Source: Rhabditoides inermis
Taxonomy: Eukaryota; Nematoda; Chromadorea; Rhabditida; Rhabditidae
Reading direction: 5' to 3'
Length of the DNA: 64,000 nucleotides
NCBI GenBank assembly: GCA_963966185.1
Contig: CAWZYM010000308.1
Span: 476,001 to 540,000 of the forward strand
The stretch's first letter is position 1. Each line of letters opens with the position of its first letter. The translations under genes were made by a program, and so were the position numbers. Below are positions 27,744 to 39,696 of the stretch, piece after piece. Under the pieces are notes generated by a model that did no database searches, was not told the DNA's origin, and was given only the letters and a program-made list of their open reading frames with translations.

Positions 27744-28720
27744 ATCCGCCCCCCTGCACGCCGCTCAGGCTTGTCATACAGCACAGCCGCAGCAAGAGCT
27801 ACCTCGTCAACATCATCGATACCTTCGGTGAGTGATACACCGTCAGGCTGCGTTGCGAATGTTGATGATGGTTTTGTGTAGGTCACATCAACTTCTCGGA
27901 TGAAATGACTGCGACGTACCGGATCGCCGACGGAGTGGACGCGTGGTGGACGCACCGGATAGAGTGATGATGAACACGGAGTGCGCGCTACGCCACGCGG
28001 TCGCCGAGAGGCTGCCCGTCACCGTCTGCCGATGCCTACTACAGCTTCACAGGGTCACGTAGGTCACATGAACTTCATGGACGACTTCTACAAGCTTCGT
28101 CTCATTCTCAACCAGATCAACGCATTATTTAAGTGAGAATAATTATGGAATTATAGAGTACGAAGATTATCATTCACTTTCAGGACCTTCGCTGAGGACT
28201 GGCGGTATGAACTCGCCGTCTGTGGAGAGACATCTGGTTCGTGAAGAACACTCGCAAGTTGATGAAGAAGGCTGCGAGCAGTGGTGCGAAGAGGACGTTC
28301 GTCGAGTTCATTCTCGAGAACCCATACAAGATCTTCTCTGAGGACTCAGGTAGATATTTTACATGATTCATGATTCTACAGTAATCGTTCAGGTAGTGGG
28401 AGACGTGGACACTAGGCGTCAAGATTCTCGGAGAGAACTACTCGATCCAGGCGTGCCGGTCGGATGCTGGGTGATTGTTTGAGGGAATCGACCAGCCGAT
28501 TGTCAAGGCGGCCATCCTCACCTCGCTAGTCTGGCACGAGAACGTGAGTCACCCCTTTTTGCCATGTTCACAAAGATGCTGTTCTAGGACGCCCGCTGCT
28601 GACGACGCGTGTGGTGAGTGGAGATCACGTGTTGGACAAGTCGATTCGCCTCAACGTCCAACCTCAAGCCGAGCCCATAACGTCAGGATGCCACGAAACC
28701 CCTCCTGCGAATGCCCACCC
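27744..28720 (+). pseudogene. captured, broken fragments of EFTUD2/Snu114 (U5 snRNP GTPase)
   Basis: Translated pieces follow the order of the EFTUD2 protein: SKSYLVNIIDTFG, then HINFSDEMTATYRIADGV (the GTPase G3 region), and MMNTECALRHAVAERLPVTV. Next come FYKLRLILNQINALFK, a piece reading TRKLMKKAASSGAKRTFVEF plus ILENPYKIFSEDS, and VKILGENYSIQ. The last are FEGIDQPIVKAAI and VVSGDHVLDKSIRLNVQPQA. Reading frames change repeatedly, stops occur and large parts are missing, so it is non-coding. A 54-nt intron with GTGAGT..TGTGTAG (27828-27881) is retained between the first two pieces, so this came from genomic DNA and not from a reverse-transcribed mRNA. It lies between the left TIR and the transposase of the MULE. 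Confidence 0.8.
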
Positions 28721-29069
28721 CATTCCAACTCGTATGGAAATAAAATGTTTGAATATCATGTGTTGGTTAATGAAACATTACAACAAAAAGAATAAACTTT
28801 TTATCAATGCGTTTCGGCCATTTAAAACGTATACGCTACGCAAGAAATACCCGCATGAAGGGAGGCCTCGTCAGTACGTTACCCTTATACGATGTTCAAG
28901 AAGAAAAGAAAAGAGACAAAGAAGGTTCTACATTGTCTTGACCAGACTTGGCCGTTGCCCAAAAGCCTCCGTTTCGAAAAGGCGTGGGAAATCGGTGGGC
29001 GTGGCCTATCACTCCTGAAATGAGAGGTTGAATTAGACTCATTAAAGAGCACCTATTGCTACCACAGCT

Positions 29070-32000
29070 ATGAGCGATTCGCATGCTCCCACCGATCAGT
29101 CGATTGACGTCACCTCCTCCTCCTCGCCTACTACTACTACTACTCCACAGGCTCCCACTACTCCTCCAGACCCACCTATCCAGCAGCCGACGACGTCTCA
29201 CGCGACCTCTCCCAGTGGCTCGCTGCAGCGCCCTGTCCCCATTCCTCCTCCTAAGAAGACGGGTGGAGGTCGTCCTCCGAAAGATCCCTCCAAGCCTGCC
29301 AAGGAGCAGAAGAAGTCGGTCTGCCCTGGCTGCAAACGCGAGCTGAGCCGTCAACAAGTCTACAACCATAAGAAGAAGGGGTGCACCGTGGAGAAGACGT
29401 TCTATGCGACCGAGAAGAAAGACGGTAAGCTACAATATACCATCACTCTAAACAGAACATGGTTAAGGTGACAAAAGAAAAGAGTGTCAATACCCTGGGT
29501 GCAAGGCGTCCTTCACCAACACCGAGGAGTATGCAGTTCACGCCCAGTACAAGCACGGACTCGACTCACCTGTAACAACGACGATGATTGCAACCAGGAA
29601 CAAGGAGGAGTACATCAAGCTGTTCACGGGGCTGGGGCAGAACCTGGTCTGCTCCGGCAAGCATGGAGACCGCGAGAACTACATATGCGCTAGTGTGAGC
29701 TATCTAAAACATTTGATTAAACTCTCTTTCTCTCCCTATCTTTACTCCTCTCTCTCTCCTTCCTCTCTCTCTCTCCTCCCTCTCTCTCCTCCCTCTCTCT
29801 CTCTCTCTCCTCCCCCCCCTCTCTCTCCTCCCTCTCTCTCCTCCCTCTCTCTCCTCCCTCTCTCTCCTTCCTCTCTCTCTCTCCTCCCTCTCTCTCCTTC
29901 CTCTCTCTCTCCTCCCCCTCTCTCTCCTCTCTATCCTTCTCATTGGTCTCACCTCAACTTTCCAGGTCGGCGCTTACCAGAAACGCGGCATAGCAGCAAG
30001 AGATGGGAAGGGGTCCAGGTGCACCGATGCGAGCAAGAAGTGCCGTCCAATCTGCACCGCGTTCCTCACCTTCAGGGACATGGGTGACGGAAAGTATGGC
30101 ATCTTTCCAAGTAAATAATATGTATCGTTGTTGTTCTAGGACAGAGGTGAGACAATGCGCAAGACACTCACACAGAATGGAGAAGGTCAGGGTGCCGGAT
30201 GAGGCGAGACAGATTATCTTCGAAGGTGCCGAAAGAGGTGACGATAACAAGACCATCATGGATACTGTCAGAGGTAAGTAATGATAGGATAAGCTATATA
30301 TAAGCACCTTTTTCAGCGTTCGCGAAGGATCAGAAGATCAAAAAGGATGCCAATGTCAGGCGAATGAGACACATTCGCTTGGGAACAGTGCGGCGGTAAG
30401 CGACACTATGTAGAGGGATGCAAGAAAGGAGCATTTTCAGGCTCGCATACAAGTACAAGACGAGGAATCGCAACGCAAACGAGTTCGTAGAGATCCTCAA
30501 GATTCAGAAGGAGCAGATGGCAAGCGGAGAGTACTGTTTGATGCAGACACTCAGACCAGGGAGCCGAACGGCAGGAAACACAGGTGCGATGAGACTACAG
30601 TAAATATGACATCAAACGTTACAGGCTTCGTAAGAAACTTCGGACTCACCCTGTTAGAGAAGCACGGTCAATGCATCATGGCGGACACGACGCATCGCAC
30701 GACGAGAGGTGGAGAGAAGCTGCTCATACTCGCCGTGAGTTCAGAAGTTTATCTGCAACAATGAACTAGTTATCAAGGTCATTGACTCTTTCGGAGAAGG
30801 GCAGGCAGTGGGCTACCTGTTCGTAGATAGCGAGTCGGCGGACGATATGGTGGACTTCCTCTGCGCCATCCAGGTTCTCTACTACAACAAGTAAGATATG
30901 TAATTTGTATCGCACTCACCTCGTGTTTAGGGTCGGTACGCCTCTGTCTCCGGAGAGTCTGATGAGCGACATGGCAGCTGCCTTCAAGAACGCATGGATG
31001 CGAGCCAGCGAGCAGGTACCATCTGAAAACATTAACTTAAATAAACACTTCTTAGGCTGCCGCCCAGTGTGGCTATGCCCCGCCGCCTAAACCTGAGTGG
31101 TACTGGTGCGCATGGCACTGCTCCCGAGCAATGCGCAAAAACTTCGGCACTTCCGTCATCACCAAGAAGGCACTCCTGCTTCTCCGACAGGCCATGTGGT
31201 GAGCTTCTACCCGTCAAGTTATTGATAGATTGATTGATTACAGGTCCAGGGACAGGCGTGAGTACAATCTGGCCATTCGCAATCTCTACGCGTATGTGCT
31301 ACTCTACAAGAAAAAGCTGTGGAAGTGCTGGCGCTACTACTGGAAAAACTGGCGCGGGAAAGAGGGAAACTGGGTTGTTTTCGCGAAGTGAGCTATTTGG
31401 AATACAAAATCAAAACATTGTAATGTTCCCAGGGCCGATGCACACATAAACTGCAACATGTACATCGAGGCGATGAACAAGTATGTGAAGTACAAGCTGA
31501 ACATGCGCAGGACCTCGCTACGGCTTGATGTGGTTCTCAGTAAGCTGTTCGTTCATGCGAGAGAGAAGGAGGAGGAATATCGAGAGAAGGTGGGATTCTG
31601 ACAAAGTAAACTGCTAGTAATGATTTTAAAGGAGCGCAACCCCAACGGACACCGGAGCTATCGCATCAACTCTTCTATCGCGCACCACAAGAAGAGCCGC
31701 GAAAGATACCCCGATGAACCTGCTATGCTCAACGGACAATGATTCCAACTCTTACCTTTCTAGTGCCATCAACACTGCCGCTTCGACGGATGCTCCGCAT
31801 GCGTCCACACACTCCACTGCAACTGCCCATCTGGCATCGTCGGCGATGTCGTCTGCCCTCACGGACACGCCCTGGCGCGAGTCCTGCAACATGTACACCC
31901 TGATCTCGCATTCAAGAAAGCATCTCAAAACGACTTTGAGAGCGACAGCGAGAGTGAGGAGGAGAGCGAATATGAGAGCGACGACGAGGACGAAGGAGAG

Positions 32001-33082
32001 AGTGAGGGGAGCGGAGAAGTGAATACCTCCTCCAGTGATGAAGGAAGTGACGAGTATACGGATGACATGGACGAAGACATGGACCTGCACGACAACGACC
32101 TGCAGGAGAGAATAGGAGAAGAGGAGACGCGCTCTCGTGAGGATGACAATGATCAGGTGGACATCGATGTCACCATGCTCTCACCTGTCGCACACTCGCT
32201 CCAGGATCACGGATCCATGTCGATGTCGCCCGTCGATCGCAACCAGCCTGCAACAGTTGATCAACTCCCACCCCACTCACTGAACGCGTCTCCGATCCGC
32301 ACTCAGTCGCCAGCACGTCGTCGACTCGCAGTCAGCAGCTTCCAGACTCCGACTGGCCCTGCTCGCCGCCCTCGCATCACCACCGCTAGTCGCCTGGCAA
32401 CGATTGATGAAGATGTGGCAGTGAAAGAAGACACCAAGTTCATCTACAAAAAGGTACACAATATTTCACGATTTGGTGTAAATACCTTGTTTCCAGCTCG
32501 TGGTTGAACAACGTGACGACATGCTGGACGAGGAGACGAGGGCCATGCTGCATGAGCTCGCCAAGAGGCTGAAAGCGAAAGAGATGGTCAGAGAACTTTT
32601 AACATAATGACCTAATCAATAATCAACCGATTGTAGAAGGAGAGACCCACCAAGAAGCTCTTCCATGACGACAACGAAGACGCATCCATGCAGCAGTACC
32701 TTCCCAGCGAGAGCGATCTCCCTCCGCGTCAGTTTTCCGAGTCGGACCGGGTGGTGAAGAAGCAGCGCTCTAAAGGTAGGTATAAATGTACAAATTAGTT
32801 TACAAACAAACGATCTGATTGTTTCCAGCTATCGCTAAGGAGGCGCGAGAGACTCGCGAGCTGGCTGCGTTTGTGGCAGATGAGATATTGTGCAAGACGT
32901 GCAACAACGCGATAGGGGGCACGGAGAGCCTGCGATGCACATACGGACGCCCCACGCAGTGCAACCTACGCTACCACGCAACGCCTAGATGCACCGGATT
33001 AGCCAGCGCTATCCTCGTGGAGGAAGCCAAGCGAGACAAGATGTTCTTCTGCCCCGTTCACATGCAGAATGAGGAGGAGTAG
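29070..33082 (+). CDS. MULE transposase with zinc-finger, DDE and PHD-like domains
   Basis: About 14 exons run from ATG 29070 to TAG 33080-33082. The Pro/Thr-rich N-terminus carries an AT-hook-like GGGRPPKDP. Two Cys/His fingers follow (CPGCKREL.. and CQYPGCKASF..HAQYKH). The MULE catalytic core follows: MADTTHRTTRGGEKLLILAV (first Asp), LMSDMAAAFKNAW (second Asp), CAWHC (the C-x2-H insertion of MULEs) and MYIEAMNKYVKY (Glu). After it come a Cys/His cluster (CHQHCRFDGC..CNCPSG..CPHGH), a Glu/Asp/Ser-rich linker and a C-terminal PHD-like finger (CKTCNNA..CNLRYHATPRC..FFCPVH). Near 31726 the frame meets TGA unless an intron with a GC donor (CCT/GCTATG..TTTCTAG) is spliced at 31722-31764; phase is conserved across it. 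The role is cut-and-paste transposition. Otherwise it appears intact. Confidence 0.8.
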
Positions 33083-33927
33083 AGGTACACAGGTATCTAT
33101 GCACTCGCACTCATACTCCTGTTATCTTGAATTCGATATCATACATTATTGAGATGCATGCATTGTTGATGTTATTGATTGTAGCTTACATTTATTGTTA
33201 TTACGTATTCATAAAGAGTTACCTTACTTGTCGTTGTGAGAGAAGATAAAGGAGAGTAGATGTAGATGTGGGCAGGAGGTAGATGCAGCGAGAAGGTCGA
33301 AGAAGTACGAGTACGCGGGTGACGACGTTTCTGAATGAGTAAGGTAAACGCGTAAGTTACTATTCAACTCACCGTGAACATGGGCACGTTCATGCACACA
33401 CCCGTCGCACCATGTCGCCCACCGCGAACTTGGTCTTCTGAACAGCTCGTACGCAAATCAATTTCAAACGCGTGCGTGACACCCACTTTTGTGCAGCTCG
33501 TCCATGTCATCGGCGGTACGGGAGGCAGTGGCGAGGTACGGGCGGCACTGCTGAAACGAGTTCACCTCGAACATCGTTTACGAGAGGACGACCAATCGCC
33601 CGCTCATCAAGCCACAAAGGGCAGAGGGTCCAAGGCTATGGCAAGCGAAGCCATCATCAACTAGCAGCCGCCTGGAATGCCAACCATCAATTGATTGACC
33701 GCACGATACGAGTGAACCGATTGAAAATGATAATCCGGCCCGAAACTGGTTGTGACATTATACACCAATCACAAATGACGAAATATACGAATATAAAACG
33801 CGAAATAGTCGAAATCTAGTGAGAAAATGCATGAGTTTACATGTGCAAAGAGCCACCTGGAATAACCGCAGTGGGGTTAGAGGAGCGACGACTAGAGCAC
33901 GCGAGCAGCGGCAGACACGCAGAGGAA
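33083..33927. other. 3' part of the MULE with a possible second captured fragment
   Basis: The minus-strand frame near 33450-33560 reads FEVNSFQQCRPYLATASRTA followed by DDMDEL. An acceptor-preceded piece near 33400-33440 reads KTKFAVGDMVRR. The pieces look coding, but phases do not join cleanly. I do not recognise the protein. It lies inside the transposon, so it may be a second captured gene fragment. Confidence 0.35.
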
Positions 33928-33959
33928 GTGTAAACTCTGTCCGGGATAGGGACGCTCGT
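33928..33959 (-). repeat. right terminal inverted repeat of the MULE
   Basis: Reverse complement of the left repeat: GTGTAAACTCTGTCCGGGAT is exact, followed by 12 diverged bases. The target-site duplication CACCGATTT follows directly at 33960-33968. Confidence 0.8.
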
Positions 33960-34669
33960 CACCGATTTCCCCCTGTCTGCGCTCTCGCTCGCTCCAATGC
34001 CAATGAGCGCGAAAGAAAACGTTTTCAAACAAAAATAATTTTTACTAAAGAGAAACACGCACAACTGGTGTATTAGAACTGATGGAATGTTCGACAGCAA
34101 GTAAGTTTCATTTTGATAGAAATTCCTTCATGATATTGTTAGGAATATGGAGAGAATAGAAAATGTACGTACGTTGTGTCAGAGAGTAACGTCAAAGCAA
34201 GCAAAGTTGATAAACACATTGATGCGCAATATAGAAAAAGAATTCCCTACAGATGCAGTCGTAAGAGATAAGCGGACAAATCGAAGTGAGAGTGTGAATC
34301 AGATGGTCTGGCTGGCGCGAGTGGCGTGGATGAGAGAGAGGTAGAGCGTCTCCGCCTCGTCCGTCCAATCTCCACGGTCGTGGCGCGGGATCACAAGACG
34401 CTCGTACACCACACCTGCAACACCCGAGTCCCTCTCTCCCTCTCTCCCTCACTCTCCATACCATCGAATGCCTCCTTGTAGGCCTCAACGTCGTCCTCGT
34501 CCCTCAAAGGGTCTACGAACGCTATCACGCCTAGCTGAAATCGCAATAATTAAGAACTCTCTCACTAGAAACTTACTCACATTGTCAATGTTCTTGAGTT
34601 AGTGGATGACGCGATTGAAGTCGTGCTCGATGCTCGCAAAAGTCGGACAGGCCAGCCAGTCTGAATTAA

Positions 34670-35205
34670 AGGTAGTGTACCCTCTGAACGCATGACTTCA
34701 AATTTGCAATTTGTGTTGTTTATTTGTTCAATCTCATTATTAGAAACATAATTGGTCAATATACTATCCCTTGAAAATATCTTTAATCTTATGCAAGTAC
34801 GCTTTAAACGTGAAAGAAACATGAAAACTTCGATTTATAAAATTTGACAAATATGTTTAATATTGTTAATATACATTTTTCTAAAATTGTTTTAATTTTT
34901 GAATGTGAATGAAACATCAAAAACAAACCACAAAACCATTAGAAAGCATTTTACGTGCGAAACAAACGAATCACTCCGGTCAGTTGGGTGATGTAACCGC
35001 AGTTGGTGAACATAAGTTTGCGGGCGTTGTTAGAACTGCTTACTTTTTTCCGGTAGATGTCAAACGTAATTAAATTTATTTTTATATTTAAAAATTGTAA
35101 TTTTTGAAATTTCAACTATCATGTTATGAAATTATAACTAATAAATAACGAACAATAAACTGTTAAGAACAACTCATGCATTCAGAATCAGAGGGTACAC
35201 TACCT
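34670..35205. mobile_element. TTAA-flanked MITE (piggyBac-like) beside a splice acceptor
   Basis: A perfect 18-bp terminal inverted repeat (AGGTAGTGTACCCTCTGA and its inverse) encloses 536 bp of A/T-rich non-coding sequence. TTAA sits at both edges (34666-34669 and 35206-35209). TTAA duplication is the signature of piggyBac-type elements. The left edge lies only a few bases from the minus-strand acceptor TTAATTCAG of the host gene's exon at 34592-34659. Confidence 0.8.
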
Positions 35206-35667
35206 TTAATCTACTCTCCCCTTCCCCTTTTCTTCCCTCACCGATATGACGGAACTCAATGTCGATCGTGTTGCAGATGACGGCGAGTCTTTGCAGTCCA
35301 TACATTGGTGTGCGTATCATCCACTCGATCGACAGACGCGGGAAGCGACCCGCGTAACTGCGCGCCACACCGCGCGAGAGGAATATCTAAAGCAGGACCA
35401 ACTGTTCTAACAATGTTACCGTCAACCAATTATTCAGTTCACTTCGGCATCAAAAACTCCTCAAAGACTCGGAACAACTTTTCTCAGGGGCGGGGCGACG
35501 CGCCTCTGTCGCGCGCGCAGCTGATGCTGTGGTTTGCAGACAGATATGTAAGGGTCCTTTTGCACTATGTATACACGTGTTTTTAATATAATAATTTTGT
35601 TTTATAAGTTTTGCTGTAGTATCAAACAAATCACTATTCTGATTCAGAATACACTAATTTCAATCAA

Positions 35668-35770
35668 ATCTGAAGGAGTGTCGTTAGAGCCACACCCTCA
35701 GTCTGTCAGACGAGAGGCTGGGGTTCGAGTCCGCGCACACGATTTTTCGTTTTGCCAGCACTTTCTGGAC
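35668..35770 (+). mobile_element. tRNA-derived SINE-like copy (plus strand)
   Basis: It carries CTGTCAGACGAGAGGCTGGG and a perfect polymerase III B box, GGTTCGAGTCC (35722-35732). CGCGCACACG, a T-rich tract and CAGCACTTTCTGG follow. The A-box half is degenerate. It forms an inverted pair with the copy at 35985-36096. Confidence 0.6.
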
Positions 35771-35984
35771 GTGGACTTGAAGTTTTTTTCTTGCGATGTG
35801 CTTTCATTCGTTTGTAACTACAAATTAGTCTATTTTTGAACAATTTTTTGTGTGGTTGGCTTCTAATACCGTTCTAGTGCACTTCGTTAACACTTCAAAC
35901 ACTTGATAGGCTGAAACCGAGTTTGGAAACTGTTATAACAAAGCATGAACATTTGTTATCTGTGTTCTGTCTATAAACTAGAAA

Positions 35985-36096
35985 CGCGAAGTTCAGAAAG
36001 TGCTAGCAAAACAAACAAAAAAACGTGTGCGCGGACTCGAACCCCAGCCTCTCGTCTGACAGCCTGATCCGCTAACAACTAGGCCACAACGGCTCG
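35985..36096 (-). mobile_element. tRNA-derived SINE-like copy (minus strand)
   Basis: The minus strand has an A box (TGGCCTAGTTGTTAG, 36072-36086) and a B box (GGTTCGAGTCC, 36033-36043) at tRNA spacing. The same T-rich and AGCACTTTCTG tail as the plus copy follows. The acceptor and T stems do not pair, so it is not a functional tRNA. The region on to 36290 is GC-rich and unassigned. Confidence 0.65.
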
Positions 36097-38295
36097 TTCT
36101 CTATCTGCCAGAGGTGGTATGAGGTAGCTAAAAACCAGCCTCCCTGATCGAAGGGCACGTCAGTCTTACTGGCCGCCCATTGGCTGAAACGCTTCCGCCT
36201 GCGCTCCGATCGCGTGCGTGGCGGCCGCGTCGCGCTGCTCGCCACTTAGAATTTTTCTCTATTGGGTATTTCGGGGATGATTCGCCGTGGCCTTGGTTAT
36301 GTAGCTAGCGGCTAAAAAATCGGCAAACAAGCGGCCAAGTTTTGGCTGTACTCCGCCCCTTGGCTAACAAATGGCTCCAAATTAAAACTTTACTCCAAAT
36401 TAGCGGATAAATCCCTAGAGCTCTCGACAGAAAGTGTACTATAATGGGATACCTACCGGAACACACATGCCCACATAGCATGGTTTCAGCTCCAAGCAGC
36501 GCACATTCGGCCACACCGCCGCCGCAAACGTCTGAAGGGCGCGTCAGCCATTTACACTTTACAGAACGGTACGACTGGCCATCTGACTGAGGAAGTCGTG
36601 CATGTCAGAGATGGCGAGGCGCACGCGCTGCGGCAGCGACAGACTCGCGTCTGGAATGGACTTAGTGGCGGGCTCGCAGTCAACTCACATTTGTGCACGG
36701 GGAAGACGAGAGGCGAGTTGAAGAGGATGTGGCGGAGACGGGGCAGGGCAGACAGGTGGCCGAGCAGCGACGGGAACACCGGCACGTCCTCCTGGTACAA
36801 TGCTGAGATGAGAAGGGGACACGGGGACATTGATGAAGACGTAGACGTAGCCAACGCAGCCTCCGTGGCGAGCGATGAGGTTGGCGAGCGCGCGCTCTGT
36901 GAGAAAAAAAACTGGGGAAACGATGTCTACTCATTGAATTGACCGATGGGTTTCGGGAAAGACGACAGCGAATCGGAGAGTGTATCACTCGACACAGCGA
37001 AAGACTTGTCCACACCACCAAAAGAGAGAATGATCTGCAAAGTAACGTGCTAATTGTAGGAATGAGAATGTATGAAACTCACCTCATCCGTTTCAGAACA
37101 CTCGATCGGTAAAGGAAAAATAAATACAAACAGCGGTAGTTACTCACCAAACTGTGTGCTTGAATGGGATACGGATGCGGAGTGGCGGCGCCGGTGAGAT
37201 GTTCCTCTGCCGGTACCATGTACGGGTCTCGATCGATGGAGCCCATCTGACTGTTCTGTTCAGATAGTCCGTTTTCAGTCTCGGACACACTGAATAGAGC
37301 GATTATAGATTAAAAATTTAGACATACAATTGAAACACTCACACAGGTGTATTGGGTGGAGTGGGAGGCGGACCGAGAAATGCGCAATTTGGAACGTATT
37401 GTGCCTGCAACAACAATCATTTCTATAAAACCCAGAGAAACAGAAGATAGAATAAACAAACCTCCATCTCTAATAACTGTTCGACTTCCTTGTCCTCAAA
37501 CTTCTCATGCAGCTTCTTCTCTTTCTCATCTCCGAAAATATTTTCTGCTAATTAATTAACTCACCACAGATCTGACACAGACTCTGTCCGAGATCTGTGT
37601 GGAGTCTGTGACAGATCTGTGGGGAGCAGATCTGTCACAGATGTTTTACAGATCTGCTACAGATCTGTCACAGATGATTTTTCAAGTCGAATATTCACCC
37701 GTTTCTTCTTTTAGCTGCCCTGATCCTACCGCCATCCGTGTAAACCGAAAAATCACACCATTATCCAACAACAGTCTGTCCTCATAACAAAGTCGTCTTT
37801 AAGACTTCAAGTAACAAACATCGATATTGATAACACGATTTATTTTGGAACAACCTTTCAACATGAAACAACAATCTATCGAAGATATCTTGAATTGCCG
37901 ATCTCGCAGCCTTTCTTCTTCTACTTCTTCCTTCTTCTTCCCTCCTTGCCAGCTTCATTCAATCGGCAGACGCCTCGCGCTCACGAAATCTGTAATGATA
38001 AGTTCAACATCGTACACATAATGAATAATACATAATACATAGAGTTGAGTATCAAAACTATGGCTAATGTAACTGAAGGAATTTACAGTACAAAAACTAC
38101 AATAAGCCTCACTATTTTGGAGACAGATTGACGCTGTACACAAACGAAAACGTTTTCTCGTTGATGCTCTCACGTTAACACTGCACATCCTAATACCTAA
38201 TAGAAAACCTAATATTTTTTGTTAGTTTTGGTGGATCCTCTATAGTGGCACAGAAAGGGCTAGTAGGTGTTAATTCGATTGGTGTCAGTCAGCGG

Positions 38296-38395
38296 ATCAC
38301 GGCACGTTTCACGGAATCACGGAATCACGGAATCACGGGTCACGGAAATCACGGATCATGGATCACGGAATCACGGATGGTTTACGTATCACGGC
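38296..38395. repeat. ATCACGG minisatellite inside the long-TIR element
   Basis: About ten imperfect tandem units of the ATCACGGA type. Non-coding. Confidence 0.8.
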
Positions 38396-39696
38396 TGATG
38401 GTAGTATACAAAATATAATGCGAGTTGCCCAGCCCGCTTTCTGTGCAGCCACAAAACAAGAAACAACAACGGCAAAAACGGCAAAACACAGCACACTCCT
38501 GATATTTGTCTGCCGACATGATTACAGGTCGTTCGGAGAAGAAAGAACAGGAATCAACTCATAATTACAAACAAAGGACATCTATGCAAAATTGAACTAC
38601 CAGATAACCAAAAAGAAAGTTCCCGGTACCTCCATATTAGGCTTTGCCATCCAGGAGTTCACCTTTCTTAATGGTATCTGATAGAACACATGAAATTGAG
38701 AATATCCTTTATCTGCAACAATATAGCTGAGTCACATCCTAAGCTTCTGATCCCTCTCGCGTGCGCGAGAGGCGACTTGACCCCGCCCTCGCTGCTCTTA
38801 CACACTGGGTTCCTAGGCAATGCCTCTACAACTGAGAGTCACATATGACAATTTATTCACTTACCAGCCTCTCCGGGCTGCTCCGCAGCCCTCCGAGGCT
38901 TGACCGCAGGGTCAGTCTTCAAAAGACGAACTTGCTCTCTGATAACTCCGGCTTAGTCCTTGGCCCTGCGGGCCAGCCTCGGAGGGCTGCGGAGCAGCCC
39001 GTAGAGGCTGGTGTAGATCAATGATTGATTTGTGATCTGGGGCGAGAAGCTGCCTTTTATAGCCCCTGCTATGCGTTTCTGGAAAGTTCCACGACTTTCT
39101 GAAGAGACGCAGACAGACAGTCGGAGAGGGCGCAGACAGTCAGAGAAAAATCTCTGTAGGGGTGAATCTCTAGCACGCTCACCTGATTTTCTTCCGTAGA
39201 AGCTTCTGGAAAGTTCCAAAAAGTTGATTACGACAACAGGCAACTCGAGAGTAACAGGAAAACAGTAAAAAAAAAACGGCTTAGAATATTGATTTTTCTT
39301 ACTGTAGTGTACTGTAGGATTACTGTTGGATACCGCAACCCACTGCGACATGATCCTCAACCCTTGAGGTGTTCATTGGTAAAGGTGGTTGGGACCTCTG
39401 ACCCTTTGGCGCGACAGGAGAGTCTGGACATACACACAGTCTGGACATACACACACCACGTTAGCGCTTTATTAAGGAGTATGATATGTTGTGAGTATCT
39501 ATGTAGACTGTATAATATCGTTACATGTCTCTTATTGTAGACGAACATCCATTATCTGCCGTGGTGGTGATGCCGTCTGCGGTTGTACCAGGAACACTAA
39601 AGGTGAGCAGAAATGTATTGTTTTGTGTGAATGATTTGTGTAAAAGTCGTCGTAGTTTTGATACTCAACTCTATGTATTATGTATTATTCATTATG

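Larger units (their letters stand above)
27351..33959 (+). mobile_element. complete Mutator-like (MULE) DNA transposon carrying captured EFTUD2 fragments
   Basis: The ends form a 32-bp terminal inverted repeat (27351-27382 and 33928-33959). The inner 20 bp are a perfect match (ATCCCGGACAGAGTTTACAC and its inverse), and about 7 of the outer 12 positions match. Perfect 9-bp direct repeats flank it. Inside, in order: EFTUD2/Snu114 pseudogene fragments (27744-28720), a multi-exon MULE transposase (29070-33082), and a further unidentified coding-like fragment on the minus strand near 33390-33600. The length of 6.6 kb fits an autonomous MULE with cargo. Near-intact TIRs and a perfect duplication suggest a fairly recent insertion. 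Confidence 0.8.

Noticed and set aside
34147..34344. Small plus-strand ORF beginning MERIENVRTLCQRV
   Set aside because: It overlaps the last exon of the minus-strand gene, has no splice context and no known domain.
36024..36096. A tRNA gene on the minus strand
   Set aside because: A and B boxes are good, but acceptor and T stems do not pair and a second copy with the same non-tRNA tail lies nearby, so it is a SINE-type derivative.
37599..37787. ORFs over the ACAGATCTG repeats
   Set aside because: Mirror-image ORFs exist in the other TIR arm (40082-40288); they reflect the repeat, not a gene.
38868..39008. CRISPR-like or regulatory palindrome (CCAGCCTCTCCGGGCTGCTC and its inverse)
   Set aside because: A single inverted pair without spacers, inside a transposon of a eukaryote; best read as an internal hairpin of the element.
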